A stretch of DNA of 64,000 nucleotides from Sipunculus nudus (Eukaryota > Annelida > Sipuncula > Golfingiida > Sipunculidae), in the NCBI GenBank assembly GCA_026874595.1, contig CM049310.1, forward strand, positions 47,627,058 to 47,691,057. Reading direction: 5' to 3'. Positions 1-11,729 of the stretch are shown here, in pieces. The notes beneath the pieces are model-generated. The model saw nothing but the letters and a program-made list of their open reading frames with translations. It was not told the DNA's origin and did not search any database. Every line of letters begins with the position of its first letter. The first letter of the stretch is position 1. A program made the position numbers and the translations under genes.

Positions 1-9
1 ACTTTTTTT

Positions 10-2451
10 AGCTCAGCTGACTATAAGTCATCTGAGCTATAGGCGTGGTCATCCGTCCATTCGGATGTCAATCCGTAAGACTGGCACGTTTCGACACCAT
101 TGGACCTACAAATCTGAAATTCGGCATACAGTTAGATGTCCCGAAATCTCCTACCATGCCGAAAATTGGGTCAATAGGACTTTGTTCCTTCAAGATATTT
201 ATGAAAAACCTCAATTTTTTATTAAAAATCTATTTTCACACTTCAGGACTGCCTAATATCCAAACCACTCATCTGTTTTTTTCATATTTACCATAAACAT
301 TCCTCTATATAGTTTGTATGGACAAGCCAGAAATTAAGTCAATATTATATAATTTAAAAAGTTATGGGACCAAACATAATGGACTTTGTAAAAAATCAGG
401 AAAGATATTTGGTCACTTAAGAGAAAAAGTGTTAAAGCTAGGGACTTTTTTCAGTAATAGAACTTTAGTTAATCAAAATTTAATTGTATACCAAAAATTA
501 GATCATATCTGTTAAATTTTTTAAAATATTGGCAAAAATATAAAATTGGTACCTTAAATTTTGCCCAAGTTTGACCATGGCACATTTTTTTCTTGTAAGA
601 ACATTTGATTTACTTTTCACATTTGGTATATATATAGATTTAATCTGTTAAATTCTGAAATATGAAAATAAAAGCTTAAAAATTATTCTAGTTATTGAAA
701 TTTTTCTGAGGCTCTAATGTATTTACATTTTGAACCTCCAGACCAGCCATGTCTCGTCCCTACAGCCTTGTCTGGGTAAATGTATTAGTGATGCAACACT
801 GCTTTTACAAATGTAGAATCACATGTGGCAACCCTGCCCTGCCCTCCCCCCCCCCCCCCCCCAACCAGATATGTTGCATTACTTACTTTTCTTTAACTGA
901 TCGCTGTTTTTGATCCAATGTCTACAACTTTTCCAATCCTGAATCAAGTGTTATTTTCAGATATATATTATTTTGCAAATTTAAAAAATATATTTTTAGA
1001 AAAAATAAATACATCTGTGTTTCTATTAAAAACTGTTTTCATACTTCAGGACTTAATATCAAAACCACTCATCTGGTTTTCTTCATATTTACCATAAATA
1101 TTCCTCTATATAATTCCTTTGTACATTCCAGAAATTAAGTCTGTATTATATAATTTAAAAAAGTGAAGTTATGGGCCCAAACATAATGCACCTTGTAAAA
1201 AATCAGGAAATATATTTATTCACTTAACAAAAGAATTGCTGATGCTAGAGACTTTTTTCAGGGATATTACTTCATTTAATCAAGATTTAATTGTATACCA
1301 AAATTATATCTGAATTTCGCAATATTTTTAAGTTATTAGCATAAATATAAAATCAGTACCTTAAATTTTGCCCAACTTTGGCCACGGCACGTTTTTTCCC
1401 TGTAAATACTGTGCATTTCATTTTCACAGCATGTACACATAAGGATTTAATCTGTTAAAATCTGAAATTTGAAAATAAAAGCTGCAAAATTAGGCTAGTT
1501 ATTGAATTTTTTTTTTTGGAGGCTCTTGTTGTATTCCCTTACATTTCAAGCATTCCACTTTGGTCACTGTAGGTCATTCAGTGCAGCTCTCTATGCTCCC
1601 CAGGTTGTTGTTATGTAATCCCATCACTTGGGCAAGCCCTCTCTCTTGTTGAGCTTGATCAGGCTGTTTGCAGTTAATACCACAGGGAGCCTTTCTCTCC
1701 CCCCCCCCCTCCCCACCTCATTCTGTTGACAGACCTGTACTATAAACAAGATGAAACTTATAATTTCACATTTTATTTGGCTAGGAGCAGTTACAACAGA
1801 GACCGCTCCCCCCACCTACCCCTTCAATACACAGTATTAATAAACAAGAGGCAGCTTATAATTTTAATGTTAAATAAATTCTTTTTGTTGAGACTTGGAA
1901 AATTTTGATTTTTTAAAAGAAAAAAATGTTCAGGAATTTAATTCTTATTTTCAAATTTGATAAAATATTAGGATTTAATGTAAGTGCTAACTGACAAGAT
2001 TTAAGAAGATATAAATACTTTGTAGCATTTCATTCTTATCTCTTAAAGTTGGCCTAGGTGTGAATAACACTGTTAAATCAGGAATATTGGTCAAACTTTA
2101 GGATTGATTTATTACCAATATGGCCATATAATTAACTTTTGAAAACTTAATTCCCTTCACACACTATTTGTTTATGAAATGTAACTTTTAAATAACACTT
2201 ACCGTAGGCCCATTTTTTCCCTTGGTGTATCACTAAATGGTTTCAGGCCAAAGGTTTCATTTATTGTGCATATGCTTTAGCTCATGTCCATTATTCTATA
2301 ATTTACAGAGTTTCATTTTAGCAGGGCCATTTTCTCTAAGCTTTCAAATGGTAATAAATATACATGAAAAACCAAAAGAAATAAAAATATTTTCAGTTAC
2401 TAATATTTTCCAAAATTCAGCTGAGTGATGTGACCCATGGGTCCCTTGTTT
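10..2451 (+). mobile_element. Hairpin-ended dispersed element, copy 1
   Basis: The left end is a 29-base hairpin (positions 10-38; 12 of 13 pairs match, loop ATA) that recurs at 11730, 29562, 34500 and, degraded, at 37305. The right end (about 2418-2451) has CAGCTGAG, the palindrome GACCCATGGGTC and CCTTGTTT, the same terminus seen at 14363, 37143, 37189 and 38174. Internal sequence such as GTTATGGGCCCAAACATAAT is shared with the other copies, and one internal segment occurs twice (about 180-700 and 1030-1500). No credible coding sequence is present, so this looks non-autonomous. Terminal hairpins, no long inverted repeats and an internal microsatellite in sister copies suggest a Helentron-type rolling-circle element. 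That class is inference. Confidence 0.65.
846..862. repeat. Poly(C) tract
   Basis: A run of 17 C inside hairpin-ended copy 1. A similar C run lies at 32583-32597. Length at such runs is prone to sequencing error. Confidence 0.9.
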
Positions 2452-3569
2452 AACAAAATAGCATGGTGAGATTGGGCTATCCAGTGGTATATCTAAAGAT
2501 TAAAAGAGTTAAAATGAGATCTGACAATGTGCTATCCCAGTGTCTTTGCAGGAATGTGTGTTCTCTGTTGTGTGGAGTTTATGCTGAAGTGTTCATGGCT
2601 TACTGACAAAATTCCAGGTGCTGAAATGTCAGAAACTGGAGGCTCAACAAGAATAACTCCACACAACACTGTACACATAATTTCGAAAAAAAATCAAGGT
2701 AACAAATGCTTGCATATCAGGTAAGTTGTCGTGAATTTATACTTTTTTTATACTTTTTTTTAACAATTTTGATACTTTTTTTGGTAACGAATGATACTTT
2801 TTTTTATAAATCTAGAGTGGCAGCACTGCATATTTGGATTATTGAGCAGGCCAAATTGTTCTTGGTAATCAGCAGTTTGACGTCTTTTGCAACAGTTAGA
2901 GTCACAATTATCAAATATCATTATTATTTTTGCAGCCTTGAAATAGTGCCGCAAGTTTGCCGGCACAAACCACTTGTCCGCCATGCTTATATGACGGAAA
3001 AAGACTCGGGTCAACTAATGTTAATGCTCATTGGTCAAGTCAGTTATGTGATACAGAATTCCCGCAATTTACATAATATCTATGAATGAATCTATATAAG
3101 AGCCGTTCATGGCGTGCACGAAGCGTTCGCAGAGCTGCTCAGCTGGTAAACCCCCGCAGCGTAACTGGTGGCCACTGATAAATCAGACTCAGGTGTCTGT
3201 TCATGATAGGATTCTGAGCCAAACAGGACTGTCCCTGTCCGCGTTTAGCAGGTGTCGGCTCATGAAAGGTCTATTTTTTTATGGGAAATGGGTTGAGACA
3301 ATGGCTTAGTGTCCGTACGTCGAAGGTGTCCGCTCATCCTAGTGTCCCCTAACGGCAGGTTCTGGTGTAATACCTGATCAAATTCATCAAAGAACAGGGT
3401 TTATTTTCATTAGTTTGTTTACTCAAGTTCTTCAGTTTTAAGAATCACTGACACACACATGGGCCCAAAAACACTATAGTTGCCCCCGCTTAGACAGACC
3501 AGGATAAAATGACAAAGTAAATGATTTATGGAGTGATTCAGCAGAAAATGGATGACATGTTACACTTAC
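2452..3569. other. Gene-free stretch left of the LRR gene
   Basis: No exon continuing the LRR-ZU5 gene was recognised, although the donor at 3569 requires one further left. Positions 2740-2815 contain four copies of ATACTTTTTT. A region with several CpG (2940-3130) has a minus-strand ATG at about 2983 in GCATGGCGG and a plus-strand TATATAAG at about 3095. Short GTGTCCGCTCAT-like repeats lie at 3200-3350. None of this could be tied to a known gene. Confidence 0.5.
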
Positions 3570-4130
3570 CCAGCCAACTGTGAACACTGCACGGTGATGT
3601 ACTCTCCATGGAGGGTGTGGACGGTCGGACTTGGAGAGCAGGTGTTGTCCTCCCAGAACGTTAACACATGAAGCCTGCCACTGACCGGCCCGGGAGGGAG
3701 GGGTAACGTCAGAGACACCTTGTGGTGCAGCTCGACGTCCTTGTTGGCCTGAATCTGTACAATGTCACCAATAGAAAGCAGGTTGTGTAACAGAGGGCGC
3801 TCCTTCCTGGCTTTGGTTAGGAGCTCCTGGTTTATATGTTGTAAGTACATGCTGACCACTATGGGTACTGGCAGAGCATTCTCTGGGAAATACAAAGATG
3901 TATGGGCATTAGCAGAGATTCTAAATAAGCCACCTTTTGGACCAACACGGAAATGTTCGGGTTTGGAACACTGGATCCCTTCAGCCAAAGCGACAAATAA
4001 TGGGTCCCTAGCAGGGTGACTGCTGCAAGTCCCAGTTCCTGGTGAAAACAATGAATCGGATCCAGATTCATCCAACTCTGAGCTGATACTTGCAGATTCC
4101 GCACTGCTTACAAACGCACCAGAGTCATGC
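3570..4130 (-). CDS. Exon 2 of LRR-ZU5 gene (ZU5-like domain)
   Basis: The acceptor is CTATTTTCAG|GCATGAC and the donor is GCTGG|GTAAGT, with phase 2 at both junctions. Residues 591-645 are an acidic, Ser-rich spacer and residues 646-776 a beta-rich ZU5-like segment (FPENALPVPIVVSMYL, then SLTLPLPPGP). The exon must be followed by another to the left, which was not recognised. The 393-base intron (4131-4523) contains at 4278-4304 a decayed copy of the hairpin end of the dispersed element family. Confidence 0.85.
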
Positions 4131-6292
4131 CTGAAAATAGTACAAAACATATATATATTCAGAAATAGTGACTGAGTATGCTCCAAAACATGCCTGAAAA
4201 TAATATGAAATAGAGTACTTAGTATTAACAAATAACTGTTACATGTTTGTTATATTTGCCATTGAGGTTATGCTTTCAGCTCAACTGAATAAGTTATCTG
4301 AGCTGTAGTGATGAGCCTTTTTTTTGTTGTGTGGGTGTTTTTTCGTTCAGTAATATAGCTCAGGTTGTTACAGTTACACCTTTTAATCCAGGAAGATCTT
4401 TGGAAATCTTTCTATAAACTCAGAAGTTTGTCATGTATTCTGTGAGCTGCAGGGCAAAAATATGTTTTTGAGCTTCCTGAAAGGCATTAGAATAAACTTG
4501 ATATGAAGCGAGTGGGCCCCTACCATGAGGTTCTAGCAGAGCGGCGTGATTTGCTGGGTTTGATGACTTGTCTCCGCAGCAAAGTCTCAACATCGCTACA
4601 GAGCCCCAGCAGATGGAAGTCAGCATCCGTCTGGGGGAGGGAGGTCGCAGAACCTCGTCCTGCATCAGCCTCCCAACTGCTTCCCTCCGCTGTTGCAGCA
4701 TCACTACGTATGGTCACCTCCGGGTACTGCAGTCTCTCTGCTACCCAGTCCTCCACATAAGATGTGGAACGGCCCTCCGATCTTCTGCTGGCAACCCTTT
4801 TCGGAGCAGGTCGTATCCTTGCCGGCAGCGTTTTACTTTTCCTCTGGCTTTTGGTTAGATCGTACCTCTTGGCTTGCAGATTTCCAACAGCTTGAGCCCA
4901 GATAGTTGGTCCTGGATCAGGTAGAGCGGGCCGGCTCCGGACATACTTGGCATCTTTTCGTTTTGATTTCTGCATATGCCAAGGTACACTCACAACTTTT
5001 GGTGAGTGGGCTGGTTTCTGCTTACTGTTTACCATCATTGGGTGTCTTTCAGGTTTCTCTGAGGATTTCTTAAGTTTAATATGAATGGTACCATCGTCGT
5101 CCTTCTGGTAGCTGTCTTCGATTTTGTTGCCTTCAGTATTAAGACTCTCAAGATTAGCAAGGTCACTTATACAGTGTGGTAAACTGGACAGTTTGTTGTT
5201 GCCAAGATCTAGTACTTTTAGTGTTGTGATAAGTCCAATATCCTGAGTGACGAAGCTGATCTTGTTTGAATTCAATTTAAGCACCTCGATATGATGAAGA
5301 TTACAAACACCAATAGGAAGAGTTTCCAGGAAGTTATTGCTTGCGTTCAGAAACTTGAGGTATTTCATACGTGCCACAGATAGAAACTTCATTTTGTTAT
5401 CAGAAACATTTAGGTACTCAAGGGTCAACAAATCATTTGGCATGTCACCGATGTTGTTCCCCTGGGCAAACAGTGATTTGAGGCGGGGCAGCTTGGATAT
5501 TCTCTTTGGGATCTTTTTCAGTTTGTTATGTGATAGGTTAATGGATTCCAGGCTACGGAGATGGAACACACAGGAAGGAATTTTGTCAAGCTGGTTTTTA
5601 TTGAGCCTTAAATCTCGGAGGGTGCATAACTTGCTGAGGTCAGATGGCAGGTTCTGAAGCTTGTTGCTATGGAGATCCAGCTGCTGCAGCATGTGCAAGT
5701 TACACAGGGATGTTGGGAATGCCTCAAGTTTATTGTCAGATAAGTTCAGGGAGGTCAGTCGATGGAGGCTACCCAAAGAAAACGGAACCTGCCAGAGACT
5801 GTTGCTGGCGAGGCTCAGCTCCTTCAGACTGTACAATTCTCCGATACCATGAGATATGTTTACAAAGCTGTTGTTTGCCAAAGTCAAGTCACGCAGCCTC
5901 ACCATCTTTCCGAGCTGTGGTGGCAAAGTAGCCAGTAGATTGTGATCTGCATGGAGAACAGTCAAATGAGTGCAATTAACTAACGTATCAGGTAGACTCG
6001 CGAGTTGGTTGTGAGAGACGTAAAGTTGTTTCAGCTGGTGAAGGGTGGAGATGGCTTCAGATATTTCCCTCAGCTGATTGTGATCCAGTCTGAGGATTTC
6101 TAAGCGAACACAGGTGAAGACTTGTTCAGGGAGTTGTGACAGGTTATGACTACTGAGGTTCAGCTCCACGAGGCCGTGGCTGTTGACTTGGACCAGTGAG
6201 CGGAGGTGAAGCATTGGCTCTGGACGAGGCTGGTGCTTGGATTGTCGTTGCTGACGAACTTGGTGGTTGTTATGTCTCTGTGTCCCAGGCAT
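3570..6292 (-). CDS. LRR-ZU5 protein, PIDD1-like (5' part, two exons)
   Basis: The coding sequence joins 6292..4524 and 4130..3570 on the minus strand and gives 776 complete residues before running into a further exon. Residues 41 to about 394 form 16 leucine-rich repeats of about 23 residues with the pattern LxxLxLxxNxLxxLP, which folds as a protein-binding solenoid. Residues 395-590 are a basic, Ser/Arg-rich linker. From about residue 646 the sequence GGLFRISANAHTSLYFPEN and what follows resembles a ZU5 domain. LRR followed by ZU5 is the order in PIDD1, the p53-induced scaffold that recruits RAIDD and caspase-2 through a C-terminal death domain. Neither a death domain nor the HFS self-cleavage motif of vertebrate PIDD1 is seen here, so the assignment is tentative. 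The start is the first ATG of an open frame with 16 intact repeats. The ZU5 call and the orthology are inference; the LRR call is secure. Confidence 0.8.
4524..6292 (-). CDS. Exon 1 of LRR-ZU5 gene (16 LRRs)
   Basis: This 1,769-base exon holds the ATG at 6292-6290 and codons 1-589 plus two bases. The donor reads TCATG|GTAGGGG. The two leftover bases TG join a G at 4130 to make Trp590, so the junction keeps the frame. The repeats have no gap or stop, which argues for an active gene rather than a pseudogene. Confidence 0.88.
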
Positions 6293-8149
6293 TGCAATTG
6301 TAATGCTCTGGAAAAATATGACAAAATATTAGATTTTGGATAAAATGGTAAGAAATATGATAAATCATTTTGATAAAGCAGTTACTAATGTGTTACAATA
6401 GACCATATTTCTTATGGGCTGTATTCCAGACAGAAGACACTATGGTTTAAGCACTGTTGTGCTGCCAATGTTACAGACAGTCTTTGTTTTTAGCTTAATA
6501 TTTGCAAGTCTAATTTTTGTGATTTTTCCTTTTTAATTGTTTTGTGGGGGTTCCATTTTCACTATCACCATGCTGTATCCTACTCTTAGTATTTCCATCA
6601 TCACAGTGTTAAATATGCGCACCAAACTAAAAATTTAACACACAAATTTGAACCACACCGACAGTAGAAATTCTTGTCTCATATGGGCAGATAACATGAA
6701 AGGTATGATATTATCTATAATGTCAATCATTGATTAACAATTAACAAAATATATAACATATCTATATTATTATTAATAATATCAGTCTTTTGCTTTTAAG
6801 AGTTTGAAACCTAAATGCGTGGTTGGGTGGATTACATACATAAATTGCCAGTGAGGCTATAATATTGTGAATGACTGTTCACCAGTGTATAGGAGGTGTC
6901 TTACTGAGTAATGTTTCATTTTCATGATTATTTTCCTGTTTTAGATATTGTTAATTTGAAACCATCATAAAAAAAAGCCAACCATAGTAAATAAAAAAAA
7001 TAATAGGTGGATTTTTCTCAAACTTTGCATGGGTATAATACTATGAATATTGGTCAAAAGATTAAGCCTGTGTCAAGAGTGGCTTGATGGATTGACCTGA
7101 AATGTTTATGCCCAAAGATCCTGGAAAGCTTTAACATAATAGGACTTGTACACTAAAAGAAAACAAGGGTAGCATGTTAGCAAGCTATGAGCAGTTTCTC
7201 TGCTATTTAAGCCAGATATCTTCAATCTTTGTGATGACTGCATGATCATCCTCATGTGATCATGTCCTCATTATGGAGTACATATTTTGAATTAAAAAAT
7301 AATATTTCATATCCTGCTCTCCTGATGTTCCCATCTCCATTGCCTTTTGTGATGTGGCAGCAATTTTGTTGTAGCCATGTTCTGGCTTGCAGCCAGGACA
7401 GAGTTTCACATATGTGCAGTAGGTGAACCTTTTAGAAGGCCATAACCCATAAATGTATCCTATGACACTTAAAAAAAACTACATGATTATATGATTTTTG
7501 TCAGCTTGTTAGATGTCTGGAGAACCACCTTGGTTTGTTTATAACTTGAAAAAGGAGGAAAGTGAGAACACCTTATTGTCCTTAGTTAATGCCAACAGAA
7601 TAGGTGGCTTGCACCTTTAGAGAATTTCAATTTGTCACACCCGATCCTTAATTCCTAAAAATTTATTTTTAAATTTGCAATATTTTTGTTATTAATGGTT
7701 CAGTAAAGCTGTGAATTTGTTACATATGAAATCAGAAATGGTTTTGGACTATTTAAGTCAAACTGAAATTTCAATTAAATTGTTTTCTAGAAGTGAAGCT
7801 AAGTGTTTGTAGCCAAACACCTGTATATTCTGGTGCAGATCATTTGAATAATATTACCTGTGTTAACTACCATATGGTCAGGTGTGATTTCAATAGAAGG
7901 TGACTGAAATACTGGGTGGCTTTATATTCATGACGCTAATATTGTACAATTTTCACCTGTTCACCATTTCGTGAGGGTTTAATTTTCATGATCTAGCCAA
8001 ACAATAACCCACACAAAGTATATACCTTACTTTATGAATTAATTATACAAAGCAAGATGTTTGCCAAATTGTAAAATTTCCACAGGGACCCAGGTGACAT
8101 CGAACAAGTGGAATTTGTTGTTCATTGTTGGCAGATAATTTGAAATCTG
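6293..8149. other. AT-rich stretch upstream of the LRR gene
   Basis: This stretch lies 5' of the LRR start codon and should hold its promoter. No core-promoter motif convincing enough to place was seen, and no exon of the plus-strand SMCHD1 gene could be recognised. The sequence is AT-rich with short T and A runs. Confidence 0.5.
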
Positions 8150-9513
8150 ATTATTTATTATACATATCTTGAATATATGGTAACATACAAAATCATTTCT
8201 AATTTATTTTACCTTACTTAAATTCATGGTAACATACAAGATCAGTTATAATTTATTATACTTATCTTAAATTTATGATAACATACAAGATCAATGATTA
8301 TCGATGATACCTATCTTAAATTAATGGTAACATACAAGACCAATGATTATTTATAATGCCTATCTTAAATTAATGGTAACACACAAGATCAATGAATATT
8401 TATTATACCTATCTTAAATTAATGGTAACATACAAGCTCAATGGTTATTTATAATACCTATCTTAAATTTATGGTAACACACAAGATCAGTTATTATTTA
8501 TTATACCTATCTTAAATTAATGGTAACATACAAGATCAGCGTCATTTATAAAACCTATCTTAAATTAATGGTAACATACAAGATCATTGATTATTTATAA
8601 TATCTATCTTAAATTAATGGTAACATACAAGATCAGTTATTATTTATAATATCTATCTTAAATTAATGGTAACATACAAGATCAGTTATTATTCATAATA
8701 CCTATCTTAAATTAATGGTAACATACAAGATCATTGATTATTTTTAATACCTATCTTAAATTAATGGTAACATACAAGATCATTGATTATTTTTAATACC
8801 TATCTTAAATTAATGGTAACATACAAGATCATTGATTATTTTTAATACCTATCTTAAATTAATGGTAACATACAAGATCGTTGATTATTTTTAATATCTA
8901 TCTTAAATTAATGGTAACATACAAGATCAGTTATTATTTTTAATACCTATCTTAAATTAATGGTAACATACAAGATCATTGATTATTTATAATATCTATC
9001 TTAAATTAATGGTAACATACAAGATCATTGATTATTTATAATACCTATCTTAAATTTATGGTAACACATAAGATCAGTTATTATTTATTATACCTATCTT
9101 AAATTAATGGTAACATACAAGATCATTATTTATAGTACCCATCTTAAATTAATGGTACAAACAAGATAAGTGATTATTTATAATACCTATCTTAAATTAA
9201 TGGTAACATAAAAATTCAATGATTATTTATAATACCTATCTTAAATTAATGGTAACACACAAGATAGTTATTATTTATTATACCTATCTTAAATTAATTG
9301 TAACATACAAGATCAGCGTTATTTATAAAACCTATCTTAAATTTATGGTAACATACAAAATCAATGATTATTTATAATACCTATCTTAAATTAATGGTAA
9401 CATACAAGGTCAGTGATTATTATTATTCCTATCTTAAATGAATGGTAACATACAGTTATTTTTTATAATACCTATCTTAAATTAATGGTTACACACAAGA
9501 TCAGTTATTATTG
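8150..9513. repeat. 49-bp minisatellite, about 28 units
   Basis: The unit contains CCTATCTTAAATTAATGGTA, then ACATACAAGATCA and a variable TGATTATTTATAATA. The landmark GGTAAC (or a one-base variant) recurs at 8179, 8228, 8277, 8326, 8375 and so on up to 9487. Spacing is almost always 49 bases, with a few 46-51-base units at the distal end. Central units (about 8690-8960) are nearly identical, while both ends are diverged, as expected if expansion happens in the middle. There are no unique spacers between the repeats. Confidence 0.95.
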
Positions 9514-10239
9514 ATGAAATCAAACCTTTGCTTTTTGACTAGCCTTTGACAATGAGGCCCGTTATTCGCTAAAGTTTTATTTTTGTGATACTGTCCCTTT
9601 TGTGAACATTGCAAATTTAAAACCCTCGCCAACAAAAAGGCAACAACAGTATAACTCATGCAACCCCATACAGTGGTAAGCACAAATATACAGAATGTGT
9701 GAAGGATAACCAGACAACAAAGATATAATACAACAAAAATAACAAAGCATGTAAAGTAGTAGCAAGTATGCTTCAAATGCTAATCTTGATATAGTCACTT
9801 TTGATTCCCAGATTTTGACATTCAATAAGAAAATAATAATGAAGGAATTTATATAGTATATAGCATAATAGAATCAACACATAATTATGCATTGATAGAA
9901 AGTAACATGATGAGACAGTTTCTTCTCATTTTAAAAGGGGGTAACAATGACTGTATATATTAGGAATGGCAATATTCCTTGCTGTCTTGAGAAATGAAAA
10001 CTGTTCCTCATTGTTTTAAGAGAGGTCAGCTGTCCAGTTGCTTTTGCTGGTCTATACAGGTGGCAAATTTTCAACATATTGTTGGGGCCACAGAGATCCA
10101 AGTACTTCTGTGTACCACTTGTTCAGGAACTACTGTTTAAAATAAGAAGGGCTGTGTTATTAATGAAAACTAGAAGTATACATTTGTAGATCTATTTGAG
10201 TATCAGAGTGGTGATTCCGAACCAGAGAATTTATTTATA
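9514..10239. other. Unassigned AT-rich DNA
   Basis: No gene, RNA or recognisable repeat was found here. Confidence 0.45.
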
Positions 10240-11200
10240 ATTAGGGCCCCACTTCAATAGAAGCGAGTGTCCTATAGTAACCACCCTGTCCATCCATCCA
10301 CTAATTCATTTCCGGATGATAACTCCAGTTTTGATACACATATGGATTTCAAAATTAATATTCAAATGGCCCACCACTAAAGCAAGAAACCGATTGATTT
10401 TCAGGTCATGAGGTCAAAGGTCAGGTTCTCAAGACTCACATTTTTTAAAACTTTATGAATGAATTTTAAGCCAAACTTTCCATGCCAATCTTTCCATCTT
10501 ATACATATAGGACACCTGCCAACAGGGAAACATCTCTATCAATCTTGGGGTCACAAGTTTAAAGGTCAAGGTCACAGGAGCCATCTGTCCACAAATTCAT
10601 TTCCAGATGATAAGTCCAGTTGGGATTCACATATGGATTTCAAACTTAATATATAAATGGCCCACCACTAAAGCAAGAACCTTATTGATTTTAGGGTCAT
10701 GAGGTCAAAGGTCAAGGTCACTGTCCCCACATCTTTAAAAATTTGTGGATGTATTTTAAGCAAAATCTTTCATACTAGAGGTTCTTTCTTACACATACAG
10801 CTCACCTGCCGATAGGCACATATCCCTTTCCCTATTGGGGTCACAAGGTCAAAGGTCAGGGTCACAGGAGTCATCTGTCCAGGCATTGAATTTCAAAACC
10901 TTTCATAACTCCGGTTTGTATTCACATATTAATTTCAAACTTAATATATGTGGCCCACCAAAAAAGCAAGAACCCTATTGATTTTGGGGTTGTGAGGTCA
11001 GAGGTCAAGGTCTCAGAACTCATAATTCTAAAAAGTTGGGAATGCCTATAAGCCAATCTTTTCTTGCCAGTCTTTACATCTTGCTTCAGTGTTTTAATAC
11101 TGCTTTTGGTTAGTTTCCTCTGCATGTAATCAGGTCTTTTATTATGTTTTCCCAAGCATCACTCAGCCCACACTAGAAGTCTATGGGCCTATAGCGGGGC
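10240..11200. repeat. Tandem AGGTCA-bearing repeat block
   Basis: Units of about 150-300 bases alternate two themes: a 'catatggatttcaaac / cccaccactaaagcaagaac / gggtcatgaggtcaaaggtc' part and a 'cacctgccaataggc / gtcacaaggtcaaaggtc / catctgtccacaaattca' part. Related units fill the Helitron at 49911-51639. The block is bracketed by AGGGCCCC (about 10242) and GGGGCCCT (about 11194), which might be element ends. The units repeatedly contain AGGTCA half sites, for example around 10411. Confidence 0.7.
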
Positions 11201-11729
11201 CCTTCCTGACCTGTCAGTATTCATCTAGTTACTCAGATTTGAGAGATTGAGAACTTCTTTTCAGCACGGTATCTTTTATGACTCCACCCTAATGTTTGCA
11301 GTGATCAGTGATTAGGCCAGTACAAATTTTATGAGGTAATTGCCTCCCAAGGATTGTTGCAATAGATCTGGGTCATGAAGAGAGTAGTTGGTCTTAATAG
11401 ATGTACATATTGTGTAGGGGCTGAAAGGAGTGTGTTTGGGTAATGCATACTGAGTATTCCAGTCTATAATTTAGAATTGAGTGCTTGTGTGTATGTGTGT
11501 GTACATATATATCTAAATTTTACTGTATACTTACAGGCAGTCTATATCCATTCAATTCTTTCTGGCTTTTAACCTGTAGTAATAATTTTAAAAGAGGTGT
11601 GTCATGATACTTGTTAATTTTTGCTTCATAGTGCTACATATAAACCAGTTACATAGACAATATCTTCACCTCTTGAATTTATGTCTATTCCATTGTTGGG
11701 AGAAAGTTAGCCAACACAAAAGCATTTTT
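11201..11729. other. Unassigned DNA before element copy 2
   Basis: No gene seen. It includes a short GTGTGTATGTGTGTGT stretch (about 11486-11505). Confidence 0.4.

Noticed and set aside
8150-9513. Regular 49-bp repeats, considered as a CRISPR array
   Set aside because: The units are contiguous with no unique spacers, and the window is an intron-containing animal genome.
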